Shown in pieces: positions 1 through 12,056 of a stretch of DNA of 64,000 nucleotides. Origin of the DNA: Silene conica (lineage: Eukaryota; Streptophyta; Magnoliopsida; Caryophyllales; Caryophyllaceae); contig CM055313.2 in NCBI GenBank assembly GCA_029255685.2, positions 76,176,641 through 76,240,640 on the forward strand, written 5' to 3'. How positions within the stretch are numbered: position 1 is the stretch's first letter; the number at the start of each line of letters is the position of its first letter. The notes below the pieces were generated by a model. It had not been told where the DNA came from. It was given only the letters and a program-made list of their open reading frames with translations, and did no database searches. A program made the position numbers and the translations under genes.

Positions 1-1550
1 GGGAAGCTCCCACTGTTATCTTATAACTCGTGACGTATTGATATAATAGAGGGGGATTAAAGAATCACTCGGAATTATCTAGTCACTTATGTGCTGAAAT
101 CTATATTGCAGTTATTAGCGATTTCATCACTCTTACTATTTTCAAACATCTTGGCTATTTATCACCATTTTGATTTCTAATGGGCGACCTTTTATTATCA
201 ATATAATAAAACTTCCCGTAAAGCTCCATCATCGTATGATATAAGGTATTTGATCATCTAGAATTGAAAACCTCTTATTCTTTACACCTTAAAGAATCAC
301 CCATCCTCTCTAAATGGTAGGCTTAATTCTTTTAATGAATATTGCTCCCACTAAAATCAATATTACTCGATCTCTTAAATGAACTTTTCATTTCTTGCAT
401 GTAAATCTTTTATTTGTCTCTTGAATTATTATTACCATCACTATCCCTATAGTGATCTATTTTCATTCAATCAATCATCACCCTCTTTTCATGTCTTCGT
501 TTCCTCGATACGAATATGACATGATAATTTCCTTATAACTATATTGAGAGAATTGAGATGATTTCTTCTTTTTTTATCTTATAAACTTAGAAAATCATTT
601 ATTTAAGGAACCGGTCTTTCCTCCCGTATAGATAGATGATTTCTCCTCTATTATCTTATAATCTTTAAAAAATCATTATCTCAAGGAGCCGATATTCCTT
701 CCGAATTCATGCGGGGTTTCCCACGGAAACAATGAACATAAGGAACTTTCTTCGAGTGTCCTCCCGTAGTTTCTTCAGTGTCCTCTCGTAGTTTCTTCAA
801 TTCATTCATTTAGGGCTCTTCTTAAGACTCCCATGTAGGAATCTTCTCTAAGATCCTTTATTTTCATCATTGGTTTGTGAGCGAAATATTTTCTCTCACT
901 CTATCCTTCTAACAATAACCTTTATTCGTATAAGGATAGCTATTTCGATTAACCAATGCATATGAATGTTTGAAGTTTTATAGGTGTGATGAATACATTC
1001 TCATTTTCACTTAAAATGAAAATCTTATAATGAACTGATGTGGTCTCATTTTGATTGAAAGTATCTCTTGGGGTGTAGTTCTCCGTTTTAATCAACACTT
1101 TGATTTCATTATTTTGATCGTATCAATGTTCATTTCGTGATAAAATCACCATTATTCATGTTTAAACAAGGTATGCAATTTATTTGAGAAATCAAGACAT
1201 TGATTAAGAACAAAAGTAGTGACTCGGGTTGAAAACCAAGTCACCAAATATCCAAAATTACAACCATTGTTTTAGGATTTTAATCCTTGTCTTACAAGAA
1301 AATAAATTGTTCCATAAATAAAATGCAAAATATGAAAGAAGACGATATGAAAATTAGAGCCTAGCTCTTCAAGTCTTCGATCAATTGGATGCTACCATAG
1401 CCATCCAAGTAAGGAACCTCATGCTTCCTTCTCCTTGCCCTTATCATTATTAGGGGGTGGCCCTTTAAAACAATTAAAAAGGGTAAATATCAACACATTT
1501 GTATCACTATACATAAGTTGATAAATGACATGAATTATAAACGAGAATTA
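1..1550 (-). other. Non-coding 3' internal region of the copia-type element
   Basis: Downstream of gag in element orientation. No protease (DTG), integrase or RT motif is visible in any frame. The sequence is AT-rich, with short degenerate repeats around 590-860 (blocks built on 'cctcccgta' and 'gatgatttct'). This is the evidence that the element is gag-only as far as the window shows. Confidence 0.6.
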
Positions 1551-2447
1551 TTACCTACATACGGCGGTTGCCTTCCCATTTTTGAGATCGCTTAAGTATT
1601 TGGGGCAATTACGCTTCCAATGACCGATCCTCGTGCAATAATGGCACTTGTCTTCGGATTTCGAAGACGAGGTGGAAGCGCCTTTAGAAAAGGTCTTTTC
1701 TTTAGTCGCTTTGGGCTTGAACGTTTTCTTGCCCTTGCCTTTAAAGGCATTCTTCTTGAAGCTCGTTTTCCCTTTCTTTTCGATGTTTAAAACATCCTTG
1801 GTGGAACTTTCATGAAGTCCCATGTCCCTTTCGGCTTGGACGAGCATCTTATGCAACTCATCCAATGTTGTCTCTTGGTTTCGCATATTAAAATTCACCC
1901 GGAATTGAGCATACGATTTAACCTTATTGAGCGAGTGAAGAACTCGGTCAATTATTAAAGAGTCGGGAACATCAACGTCTTGCGCTTTTAGAGTTTCCGC
2001 GAGCTCAACGAGTTTGAGCACATGAGGGCTTATCTTTTGCCCTTCCTTCAACGTAATGTCGAAGAAGGCGGAAGCCGCCTCATATTGGATCACCCTTGGA
2101 GTTTGCGAAAACATGGTCGCAAGCTTGGTGTATATCTCATAAGATGTGGTCAACTTAATCATACTCCTTTGGAGATCCGGCTCCATGGAGAAGATGAGCA
2201 CATTTTTAAGAGCGGAGGACTCTTTCATGTAGGCTTCATAGGCCTCACGATTTTGGACCGATGAACGAGCGGTCGGAGCGGGAGGAGCGGCTTCGGATAG
2301 GTAACGACTCTTATCGTCACCTTGAGCGGCCAAAAGTAATTGCGCATCCCAATCCTTAAAATTGGAACCATGTTTATCGAGTTTGCAACGATCCATGAAG
2401 GACCGAAGCCATGATACATTAGTGAGAGGTGGAGCGTTGGTTGCCAT
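1551..2447 (-). CDS. Copia-type Gag (nucleocapsid) polyprotein, 298 aa, intact
   Basis: The protein has a plant copia gag core (UBN2-like region, roughly residues 60-215), a Lys-rich segment (about 220-260) and one CCHC zinc knuckle near the C-terminus (CHYCTRIGHWKRNC, about residues 267-280). In autonomous copia elements gag is fused to protease, integrase and RT; here it stops 18 residues after the knuckle. Gag would assemble virus-like particles and bind element RNA. The first ATG (2447) sits at the natural N-terminus of the family. The stop codon overlaps a possible splice donor (AG|GTAATA), so a short spliced extension cannot be excluded. The frame is open throughout, unusual for this TE-dense window. 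Confidence 0.85.
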   Translation of the reverse strand: MATNAPPLTNVSWLRSFMDRCKLDKHGSNFKDWDAQLLLAAQGDDKSRYLSEAAPPAPTARSSVQNREAYEAYMKESSALKNVLIFSMEPDLQRSMIKLTTSYEIYTKLATMFSQTPRVIQYEAASAFFDITLKEGQKISPHVLKLVELAETLKAQDVDVPDSLIIDRVLHSLNKVKSYAQFRVNFNMRNQETTLDELHKMLVQAERDMGLHESSTKDVLNIEKKGKTSFKKNAFKGKGKKTFKPKATKEKTFSKGASTSSSKSEDKCHYCTRIGHWKRNCPKYLSDLKNGKATAVCR

Positions 2448-4878
2448 TGATGATGTTGAAAATTAAACTACAATAAAATGAAGGAAATAAAATAACATCA
2501 TTTTAAAATTCATAATTTAAACTAAAAACTTAAACAAGTTAATTAGTTATTTACTTAATGATCTCTTATCCAATTAAGTAAACAATCCCGAGACCCAAAC
2601 CCATACTAATCCGGGCACGGTGTAGCCGATTCAACCCGTATTGGTATAATTTGGTGGATTAACCTTTTAATCGGTTCTACCTTAGAACTCTCGGTCGACA
2701 ATTTTCTAAAAATCGTCTTTAGCCCGAACTTATTGCAACTACGGTTACGAATACTTTCGTTGAGATCAACCAAATTTCAAGGTGTAATCCTTATTACCCC
2801 ACTTACCCAACGTGGCAATTTTAGTACCCCGGTGTAGCCGAGCCTACGTTCTTGTGAAGAAGGGATTCATGGGTCCGTACTTTTTGGTAAGGCTAAGTCT
2901 CAATATTTATATTTAAGAGATCTAGTCAAATTATTATCTATCTCCGTTTAAGTGAACTAAGTCGGTGAATTATCGATAAAATAAATGACTAGGTCGACTA
3001 AATCGAAAAATGCATGAAACGATATATGACGATTTGGCTATGCATGCAAACATATAAAAAGCAAAAATAAAAGCATAAAATAAACCCTAGTATGGCCTTT
3101 CCTAGAAAAGAAATAATAAAAGTACAAATTCGGAAACCAACTCCTTTGGTCCCTTGAACTTCACGAGGTACGCACTTCGAGGTAAACACCGTCTTTGTCG
3201 GAACTCCTTTCCGAATGGCACCGTCTTCAAGGATCTACGGAATTTACAAATATTACAACTTTTATGGTCTACTTTATACATTATAAAATAGAAATAAATT
3301 ACAGTTGGGTGATACGAGATCACAAAATTACAACCGAATCGGTAACCCCTTACATTACGGGAAATACCGATTTAAAACTAAGGCCATACTAAGTAAATTA
3401 CATAATTCCCAAAATTACGTAAATAAAATCATGACATTCATAATTAAAATATGCAATGCTTATGAATATATAAACTACCATGCAAATCCTAAGCCAAATC
3501 GTCCTATTTAAATGAATAGTTATCGTATACCTCGGTTTATGGAATCGCGTGTTTTAACGTTTAACAACACTATGCATAATATGAATCGGTATTCATCCTT
3601 AAGTTAATCATCCCAACTCATATAGGTTTCAAAATTTAGTCTTACTCAAACTTTGAACATGACTTAACTTAATATATTTAAATATTTTTCGGTATTACTC
3701 GGTTTTACGGGAAAAATAATATAAAAATCCAAAAGAGTCATAAAAATTTCGAAAAATTCAAAATTCAAATTTTGAAAAATCTGTAATGTTCTTAAAATTT
3801 CAGAACTTTAAAAATATTAGTATTTATACGGTTTTAACATTATTTCGAAAACAATACGTAAAACGAGCATTTTAAGTCGGAAAATTCAATAATTAACTCC
3901 ATAAATGCAAATAAAATACTAATAATATTTTTACACTTTCAAAAACACCTTAAGAACATAAAAAAGGACATAAAATTAAATGGAACACTGCCCAATGAAC
4001 CGAAATTTTAAATGCATGACTCTTTTTATTTAATTTTAAATGCAACTTTTAACAATTTAAAATTAAATTAAAACTGAAACTTTTGGCTCCCAAGAATATT
4101 TTCGTGATGAACATATCATATATGACTATTATGGGTTAAATTTTTCGGCCATTTTAACAACTATTGCAAATTTTAACGATTTACGTCATATATCGTACGA
4201 TTTTAACCTTTAAAATTATTTCTCAAGCATAAAATAAGATAAAAATCTCGAAATTTTTTTACATGCTGGAAATAATATATATGACATCGTGTTAAATTTT
4301 TATGGCCAAATTCCAACTTAAACTATTAAAGTCGAAATAATGTCACTAATTACCCGATTTTTACATTAAAAATCTATAATATTGCAATATTTGAGATAAA
4401 TTTCTGAAAAAATCAACATATATTTTAAATATTTCATGTGACATACTCATAAAAGTTTATAGTCAAATTCATAATATAACTATTTTAACCCATTTTTATT
4501 CATCTTATTGCATTTTAACATTTAAAATTCATATCACATGTTTTAAAAGTCCATAATTTACGAAAATTCATATTCATAACATAGGATATACATGTGATAA
4601 CATACTGAAAAATCTCGGCCAAAAAATGATTTTAACTATTTTTCCCAAAATAAACAATTTTTAACCATTAAAAAACAAAATAAAACCGAGATTTTATACA
4701 CCATTAACCAATATTCATGCAAAATATATTCCAAACATTCTAAAACATTTTAGAAAACATTAGGTATTCATGCTAAATAATTTCGGTCATATCATATATC
4801 AAACGAAAAACCAAATTTTATTTTGTTATCACTATAACTCCGTAAAAACGTAAACGGAAAGCATGCAAACAACCTATT
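2448..4878 (-). other. Untranslated leader of the copia-type element, no gene seen
   Basis: About 2.4 kb between primer site and gag, very AT-rich (especially 3700-4860), with no ORF that resembles a known protein. The stretch 2540-2890 is less AT-rich and carries short related CGGTGTAGCCGA blocks (2619-2640 and 2830-2850). Presumably leader or packaging sequence, but nothing shows this directly. Confidence 0.6.
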
Positions 4879-4890
4879 GCTCTGATACCA
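4879..4890 (-). other. Primer-binding site, initiator Met tRNA
   Basis: On the minus strand this reads TGGTATCAGAGC, complementary to the 3' end of plant initiator tRNA-Met and the usual primer site of copia elements. It lies two bases inside the LTR edge and fixes the orientation of the element as minus. Confidence 0.9.
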
Positions 4891-4892
4891 AT

Positions 4893-6147
4893 TGTTGGGT
4901 TTTCGTTACTCCTAAACTATATATTTAGTCATACTAATCAAAATACTTTAATTAACATTTTAATTAACTTATTTATATGATCTTATGCATGCTTAAAAAT
5001 GCGGAAATAAGAGAGATTTAGAACCCTTACACACGGTCCAAATCTAGTGCTAGGATGATCTTCCAAAATGCTCAACAAGAACACCTCCTCTAAGATGCAC
5101 CAAGACAACCCTTAACCAACCGAGATTTTGAACAAGCTAGCACAAAAATCGGTTTTTCCTTAATATTATCTCTAATCTCTTAATTAGAAATACAATACTA
5201 ATTTTAACAACTTATTATTATTAGTATTATTATTATCTCACAATAATAATATTTGAGGTTTTTATTTATTTTCTTACACTTAGAAAATTTCACAAGCATT
5301 AGGAAATGAATTGAATTTGTGAGCATCTCACACATTTAAAGAGTGATGCTTGGGTTGAGGTGAGGCCGGGCATGGGAAGACACAAGGGAGACAAGTTCTC
5401 TAACCCATGCAACTTAGGGTGGCCTAGATAGTATTTCCAAGACACATGCCTTTAAACATGATGATTAAGGTGTATTTAACACACAATAATCATCCTCACC
5501 TACATCCACTTAGCCGCCCATTTTATCATAAAATGGATTCCATTTTACAATATTGTCAATTGTATAATTTGTATAAAAAATGTGACATCTTATATGTCAC
5601 AAAGTAATACAATATAATTATTTTATCTTAAAATATATATAAATATTTATCGTATAAATATTATAATTAAATAAATCCTATTTATTAATTGACAAGTAAT
5701 TCGAAATTACAATTGTAAAATGATTATTTATAATTATCGTCAATACGATTTACAACCTTTGTATTAATTATAACCCGATTCATTCTAATTACGATATAAT
5801 GAAATATCGTTTATTGTTTAACAATTGACACGTTTCAATTTTAAACATAAATCTTACATTAAGATTTAACCTCTAATTTCTCGATATACGAGATTAAGGA
5901 ATATGATCAAATCGTATCAATATACATTTGATCACTTTATCAATTAAGGGGATTGTCCTAAAGGTGTGACCTAAAGGGATCAACTGACCACCACCGTCAT
6001 ACGACAGTAATGTCAAACTCTAGCTAGCCAATCATTACCGATTAATGTTGGTCAGTTGACTAATATAAATCGTATCATCCCTTGCGCATTCTCGTCATGA
6101 GATTTAATTACGTGATCGCACTATTGTTGAGGACACATTTCCCAACA
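4893..6147 (-). repeat. 5' LTR of the copia-type element (1255 bp)
   Basis: The LTR is bounded by TGTTGGG and its inverse CCCAACA, a standard TG...CA terminus. The primer-binding site abuts its inner edge at 4890. A second, diverged copy of the same family lies at 37372-38069 in the opposite orientation; the two share long blocks such as the stretch around the CGTATGACGGTGGTG motif (near 5996 here, near 37533 there). Confidence 0.85.
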
Positions 6148-8920
6148 CCTGGGGCATTCTATCAAAAGTATTGGGGCCTTGTAAAAAAGGATGTTACCAG
6201 GGGAATTCTATCCATTCTGAATTCTGGAAGGGTGCTCAGGGAGCTAAATCGTACCTTCATTGCTCTAATCCCTAAATCGGAGGCACCGGAGATGGTGGCG
6301 GATTTCAGAGCTATTAGCCTGTGCAATGTACTTATGAGGATTTTCTCAAAGTGCATTGCGAATAGACTAGTAAAAATCATGCCAAAACTGGTGGGGGATG
6401 CACAAAGTGCTTTTGTGGCTGGGAGACAGACAAGCGATAATATTTTATTGGCTCATGAGTTGATTCATAAGGTCAACAACTACCGAGTGGAAAACATGGG
6501 CTGTGTGTCTTTAAAGCTGACATGAGTAAGGCGTATGACCGGATTAAATGGGATTTCCTAACGGCGGTGTTGTATAAGTTTGGTTTCCCAAGAAGACTGG
6601 TGAAGCTTATTATGAATTGTGTCTCTTCGGTGAGCTATAAAATTTTGCTTAATGGAAGGCCATGTGATCGGTTTGTACTTACTTGTGGTTTGAGGCAAGG
6701 GGATCCTCTGTCCCCTTTTCTGTTTATCCTATGCATGGAGACGCTGACAAGTCAGATTGCTTATGCGCAGGATCATGGGAGGTTCCGGGGCATTAAGGTT
6801 TGAAGAGGTGTGGAGCGGATTCCGAATCTCTTCTTTGCTGATGATTCGGTTTTTTTCTTTGAAAATCGTGAGGGGGCGGATCAGAAACTTATGGACATTT
6901 TGGACTGGTATTGTGATGTCTCTGGTCAGCAGCTCAATCATAAGAAATCAGGTATCCTTTTTAGTCCAAATACTTGTCTTGTAAAGGTCCGTCTTTCCCT
7001 GAGGATTTTGAAAATCACCAATAATCAAGGCTTAGGTAAGTATTTGGGGATCCCCACTGATTTTCAGTGCTCAAAAAAGGACATTTTTCTTGGGCTTGTT
7101 GATTATGTTACAAAACGTATTACCTCCTGGAATGGTATCTTTTTATCTACAGCGGGCAGACTCACCCTAATTTCATCTGTATTATCCAATATCTCCAATT
7201 ACTTTCTATTGATTTTTAAAATACCGGTAAGTGTGGCTAAAAGGATTAACTCCTTGTTGACACATTTTTGGTGGTCTGGATGTCATTTAGGGAAGAGTAT
7301 GTCGTGGTGCAGTAATAGATTCCTTAGTTTACCAAAAAAGGAAGGGGGCCTGGGTATTCGAGATATCAAATGCATGAATCAGACTCTCTTGGCCAAACAT
7401 GGATGGAGAATCCTATCTGGAGAAAATAGTTTGTTTTGTCGTGTGTTCAGACTCTTGCTTTTTGAGTCGACAATAGTTAGGGTGGAATGGTACCGGTGTT
7501 GCGAGCTTATCCATCCTTGGGACTCAGGAGTATTTACTTAGGAGTGGACTGGATTAGATCCAAGGTGGGATGAAAACCAGGAGTTTTATCTGACCTCAAT
7601 GTGTGGACAAACAATTGGGTTCAAGGGAATGTTCCGCACCCGAAGTATTTTTGGTTGGAAGAAAGGTGGGCTTTCTTATCGGATCTTAAGGTTCACGAAC
7701 TTTTGTCCCGCTATGGTCGTTGGGAGGAAAGAAGGGTTAGGGACCTGTTTGAGGATGAATGGGCAAACAAGATTTTGGCTATTGTTATCCCTGAGTCTAG
7801 GAAGGATGATGAAATGTATTGGCCATATAACAGACAAGGGGCGTACTCGGTTAAGATTGGTTACGACATTATCTTGCACGACTCGCTTCAACACAAGTTC
7901 AGTAGGAAGGATCGCTCACGAATGGGAAAGGAAGCGAGTTTATTCTGTGGGAGGCGTCTCTGGCACCTCCAAATCCCAAGTCAATGGAAGATTTTCGCTT
8001 GCGCCATGCCGTGTGGTTTCGAGTTTAGTAGGCGTGGGCTAGAGGGTGATACCAGTTGTAAGGTGTGTTTGAGGTCTGAGGGGAATCCCGAGACCTTGGA
8101 ACACTTATTCAGGGACTGTGAGGCGGCCAGGACAATTTGGTTTGGCTCATCTCTCGGTATTAGAACTAACCAGGATGGTCATATTAGGATCCAACAGTGG
8201 ATTCTAAACTGGATGACCTATTTGGGTAAGGGAGAGGATGGAGAGAAGCGGCGGTGTATGTTTATTGCCACACTTTGGGGGATCTGGAGGAACAGGAATT
8301 CGTGTGTGTTTAAGAAAGCACCCATTCCACCGTGTGCTCTCTTCCCTTGGATGGACAACAGAGTAAATGAGATTCTAAAAGGGTTTGAGAGTCAGTCTCT
8401 TAGTGATTCAAGATGGACGAATAAGGAGGATACGCTGGATGACACTATGTCACTTCTCTTAGAGGGGCGTAGCTTGGTGATGACAGGTATGACGATCCAT
8501 TGTAATGCGGTGTATATTCAGGTGGATGCGAGCTGGAAGGAGAATTTTGATGCGGCTATGGGGATGGTGGCCTTTAAAGAGGACGGATCGGTCATACTCG
8601 TTGCCAGTCTTTTAAGGCTTCGTCGGCTCCTCAGGCGGAGGCTCTGGGTATCTTGTTTTCTCTTCGGTGGGCTCGGGATTGTGGGCATCTTCATGTGCAT
8701 ATCGCTTCGGACTGTTTGGGCTTGTTAACCCAAATATGTGGGACTGGGGCGGGCAACCACCTGATTACGGACGTGATTGAAGATTTTAAGTTTTTGTATT
8801 GTTCTTTTCATTGTGTTCGTTTTTCTTTCATTCGTAGGCAGTGTAATCTGGTGGCCCATCGGTTGGAAACCAGAAGGGATATTATGTAAGACATTTTATT
8901 TACACCGGAAAAAAAAAAAA
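6148..8920 (+). pseudogene. L1-type LINE ORF2 fragment (RT, zinc-finger, RNase H), broken
   Basis: Fragments in successive frames follow plant L1 ORF2 order. RT fingers/palm: 6148-6525 (with ISLCNV) and 6522-6803 (with MSKAYDR and GLRQGDPLSP). RT catalytic FADD motif: near 6832-6845, in the frame that continues to 7541. The zf-RVT domain is at about 7940-8140. An RNase H remnant begins with VDASW near 8521, and the characteristic C-terminal tail ends at 8889. A poly(A) run at 8909-8920 marks the 3' end and the plus orientation. Several frameshifts or stops (near 6524, 6803, 7541, 8700) make it non-functional. Its 5' part, including the endonuclease, is displaced or lost left of the copia insertion. 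Confidence 0.9.
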
Positions 8921-9525
8921 CTACTCCGTATAAACGATAAAGTTGGTTAATAAAGTCAAACGATATTATTATGACTACTCTAAATTGATTATTACTTTTA
9001 ATTTTACATATTCAATTTTTCCTGATAATAATTGTGTATAAGTATAACCAATTATGGAGTACTTATGGGTTATGACTTATGATAGAAGAAATTCATCCAT
9101 GAAATTCATTTAGCCACAGGCTTTATTTTTTCTTAAATTACTCTTTATATTAGAATTTTAATCTTTTTTTTTCTACCGATGGCATATACGAGTATAATAT
9201 ATTGACTACCAATTAGGGATGTCAATGGGGCGGCTCTTGGTGGGTCTCGCCCCGCACCCGCTCCACGTGGGGCGGGTGTGGGTAATGATTTGGTGGGTCG
9301 TGGGGCGGGGATGGGTTTCAAAAGCATCATTAGTCGGGTCGCGGGGCGGGTGCGGATATCACATGAGACCGGCCCCATACCCACCCGGCCCCACACCTAC
9401 CCCGCTCGCCCCGCCCCGCTTATACCTACCTAATAAATAATAATATATAATAGTAATATATAGATATTAAAATAATTTAAAACGGTAGACGGAGCTGAAA
9501 AATTGAACAATGTTCATTTGTTTTA

Positions 9526-10820
9526 GGAAAAATTATGAATTACCACCTAATATGTTCAATTGTTTACAAATTACCACCTATTATACTCAACTTTACAAAT
9601 AACCACCTAACTTTCTTATTTACCCACACCAATCTAGCTTATTTCACATGCTTATGACGGTTTTGCGTAATTATCGACTCGGTTTTATTTTAAAGACTTC
9701 CGATCATTTTTTATGACCAAACTACCTTTATTAATTATTAGACGCACGTCAACTTCTTTTTTTTCACCTTTCCCTTCTATCGTTCATAATCAACAACAAT
9801 TATTTCCTAACCCTAGAAATCGATTTAGGGATTTCTTATTTTACCCTCTTTCAACACGCTTAATTTACGATAGTTTATCTTCAATGGAAAGAGAAGCAAG
9901 AAAATTAGAGGTAGAGTAAAAAAATAAGCATAAGAGAAATAGAAGTTTTCTATCTTTCCTAACATTCAATTACTTTATATGATGCTTTGGTCTTCTCTTT
10001 AATTTTTAGGCGGCATTTTTGTTTTACAATCATTGTCATTGTTGTGCTTCATATGCTTTTGTCCACTGTCTTAAGGGATATACCCGTTTTAATTTTAAGA
10101 CGGATATATCCGTCTTAAGAGAGACAAATTGGTTATCTCAATTTTTTTCTGATTACAATTATGGTACTAGTTGATTTGTGCGAGCTAAATATGATGAAAC
10201 TATTACTAATAAGCACTATTATCAGGCATTTTGTCCGAGTATATCTGGACGTTATCGAATGTACAACATGATTTTAACAAAACAAAACTTCAATATCAAC
10301 TCGTTGCTGCTGGATTCTGGTTAAACATTACATGTTCCTTTTTCAAAGAGGTATTATCATCAATAACCAAGACCCACATTTCGCTAACCTTGAGTATTGT
10401 ACCACCTGAAATCTCCACTACAGTGAAGCCTCTAACTGAACCCCCAGATTTTGGATAGTTGACCCTGGGAATCCTATGATATGTATAAAGTTTGTTGCTT
10501 GTGATCGTGTAAAATACCTAAATTGATTTCTAGGGTTAAGAAATTATTGTTTGTTAATTGTGAATTGATAGAAGGGAAAGGTGAAAAAAAAAGTTGATGT
10601 GTATCTAATAATTAGTAAGGGTAGTTTGGTCATAAAAAATGATCGTAAGTCGTTAAAATAAAACCAAGTCGATAATTACGCAAAACCGTCATAAGCATGT
10701 CAAATAAGTTACATTGGTGTGGGTAAATAAGAAAGTTAGGTGGTTAATTGTAAAGTTGAACATAATAGGTGGTAATTTGTAAAAAATTGAACATATTAGG
10801 TGGTAATTCATAATTTTTCC
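9526..10820. mobile_element. Mutator-like (MULE) non-autonomous element with long terminal inverted repeats
   Basis: The ends are long inverted repeats of roughly 270-320 bp, beginning GGAAAAATTATGAATTACC on the left with the inverse at the right. A perfect 9-bp duplication TTTGTTTTA lies at 9517-9525 and 10821-10829. Long inverted repeats with a 9-bp duplication are the mark of MULEs. The centre (about 9960-10480) shows no transposase. The element sits inside the hAT-like element, so it arrived later. The doubled 'ataggtggtaatttgtaaa' block of its right end recurs at 51117-51170, next to the truncated Athila copy. Confidence 0.9.
10095..10118. repeat. 24-bp perfect palindrome inside the MULE
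   Basis: The arms are built on TTAAGACGGATA and its exact complement, with no loop. A degenerate relative lies just upstream (10069-10092). It could extrude as a cruciform or be the trace of a small inserted repeat; no function is shown. Confidence 0.7.
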
Positions 10821-11353
10821 TTTGTTTTATAGTTTTGTTTAGTCTTCTAGTACTCCGTAAGAATTTGCACTTAATTCTAATGATTAGTTCTTTTCTTTGG
10901 CTCAAAATGTAAGATCCTGTACTTGTATTTAATCTACTTCTTCTACTTTTGGCATCATTTCGAACCAGATCCAGATAAAGCCAGTCTGGATTCAACGTTC
11001 TTGCACGGTGATAGGCCACTTCGGTCCTCTCCCGGTTTGTGCATGTGTTTCGTGATATATTTGTATGTAAAACCGTTTCATGGCTGAACGGACTCTAGTT
11101 AATTGAATGTTAAGACATTTTGCGAAAACTTTTTTGTATAAGTAGTACGACTATTATATTTTAGATTCACAATTTATATTTCTTGAGAGAATAGGCGGGT
11201 CAATGAGTCCCCGCAGGACGGGGACGATTTTAAAAAATTCAACCCGCCAGGGATCACGAGGCGAGCACGGGTGCGCATTTATAATTCGCGAGGCAGAGAC
11301 GGGTTGACCCTCTTCCGCACCCGTCCCACCCCATTAACATCCTTACTACCAAT

Positions 11354-12056
11354 AACCAAAATTCGCCCTTTCAAAAACAATTACAAATTCTAATAAGTAC
11401 CGACTCACAAATCACAATCTCACGTAATGGTTAATCTCGAACCAAATTTAAAGCATGGAACTTATATTAAGGGTGTGATTTCCTAACTAAACAAAAATTG
11501 CATCAGATACCGAAATAGACCTGCGCCTTGTTCCACACTTCCACCTCGTCCGGAAATCATCGAAACTACCAAACTCTTCCCCAGCTGACCATTTCCCCCG
11601 TTTTTTTTGATTTTGCACCCGCCCTTACGACGTCGTTTCGCCCTCATTTTCCCCAATATCTTCAATTTCCTCTCTGATTCTTCACCCTAGGTATTCATCA
11701 TTCCTTCGTTTAATTCTGTATTTCGTCGTTTGTGTGATAATTCATTTATAGGTATGCAATTATCTGTGAATATTTTTTTATATTTTTTTTTTGTGAAAAT
11801 TGTACCTATGGAATAAGGATTATGAACTTAACATTCTAATTATTGTTGATTAATTGCCTGAATAATCTCTTTTTCTTTCGATAAATTTGAATAGCGAAAC
11901 ACTGCATTGATGATGTTTTTTCGTAGTTGTAAATGTACACTTTTAGTCGTTGTGTTGATCTTGAATATCGTATTTCATTGATAAATACAGCGTATCGTAG
12001 TGAAAATTAGTAATGTGTTGGTGGTTTGGTTAAGTTGTTTGTAGTGTAGTGGCATT
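11354..12056 (+). promoter_or_regulatory. Promoter and 5' UTR of the CCHC zinc-knuckle gene, with a probable 5' UTR intron
   Basis: The region between the hAT target duplication and the start codon. A C/T-rich stretch ending TTCACCCTAG (11690) is followed by GTATTC, a plausible splice donor. A matching acceptor (TTTGTAG) lies at about 12044-12049, a few bases before the ATG. This predicts a leader intron of about 355 bp. I see no convincing TATA box. The hAT insertion limits the original upstream sequence to about 200-300 bp before transcription is likely to start. Confidence 0.5.

Larger units (their letters stand above)
1..6147 (-). mobile_element. Ty1/copia-type LTR retrotransposon, gag-only, 3' part outside window
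   Basis: On the minus strand the order is LTR (6147 to 4893), an initiator-Met tRNA primer site directly after it, a long leader, one gag ORF (2447-1551), then about 1.5 kb with no protease, integrase or reverse transcriptase. The right edge lies exactly where LINE coding sequence resumes at 6148, so this element appears to have inserted into that LINE. The other LTR and the target-site duplication lie left of the window. A gag-only element with intact gag fits a non-autonomous, TR-GAG-like copia derivative that would need enzymes supplied in trans; that is inference, since pol could lie further left. Confidence 0.8.
9214..11345. mobile_element. hAT-like non-autonomous DNA transposon, split by a nested MULE
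   Basis: The left end reads TAGGGATGTCAATGGGG and the right end is its near-perfect inverse (CCCCATTAACATCCTTA). An 8-bp direct duplication CTACCAAT flanks the element (9206-9213 and 11346-11353), the duplication size of hAT transposons. The subterminal parts are rich in GGGGCGGG on the left and CCCGTCCC on the right. No transposase is visible in the two arms (9214-9525 and 10830-11345). The right end lies only about 200-350 bp upstream of the transcribed part of the CCHC gene. Confidence 0.85.

Noticed and set aside
2022-2419. Other-frame ORFs overlapping the copia gag
   Set aside because: Shadows of the gag frame without protein-like features.
9145-9440. Gly/Pro-rich ORFs near the hAT left end
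   Set aside because: They are explained by GGGGCGGG-rich terminal sequence of the transposon.
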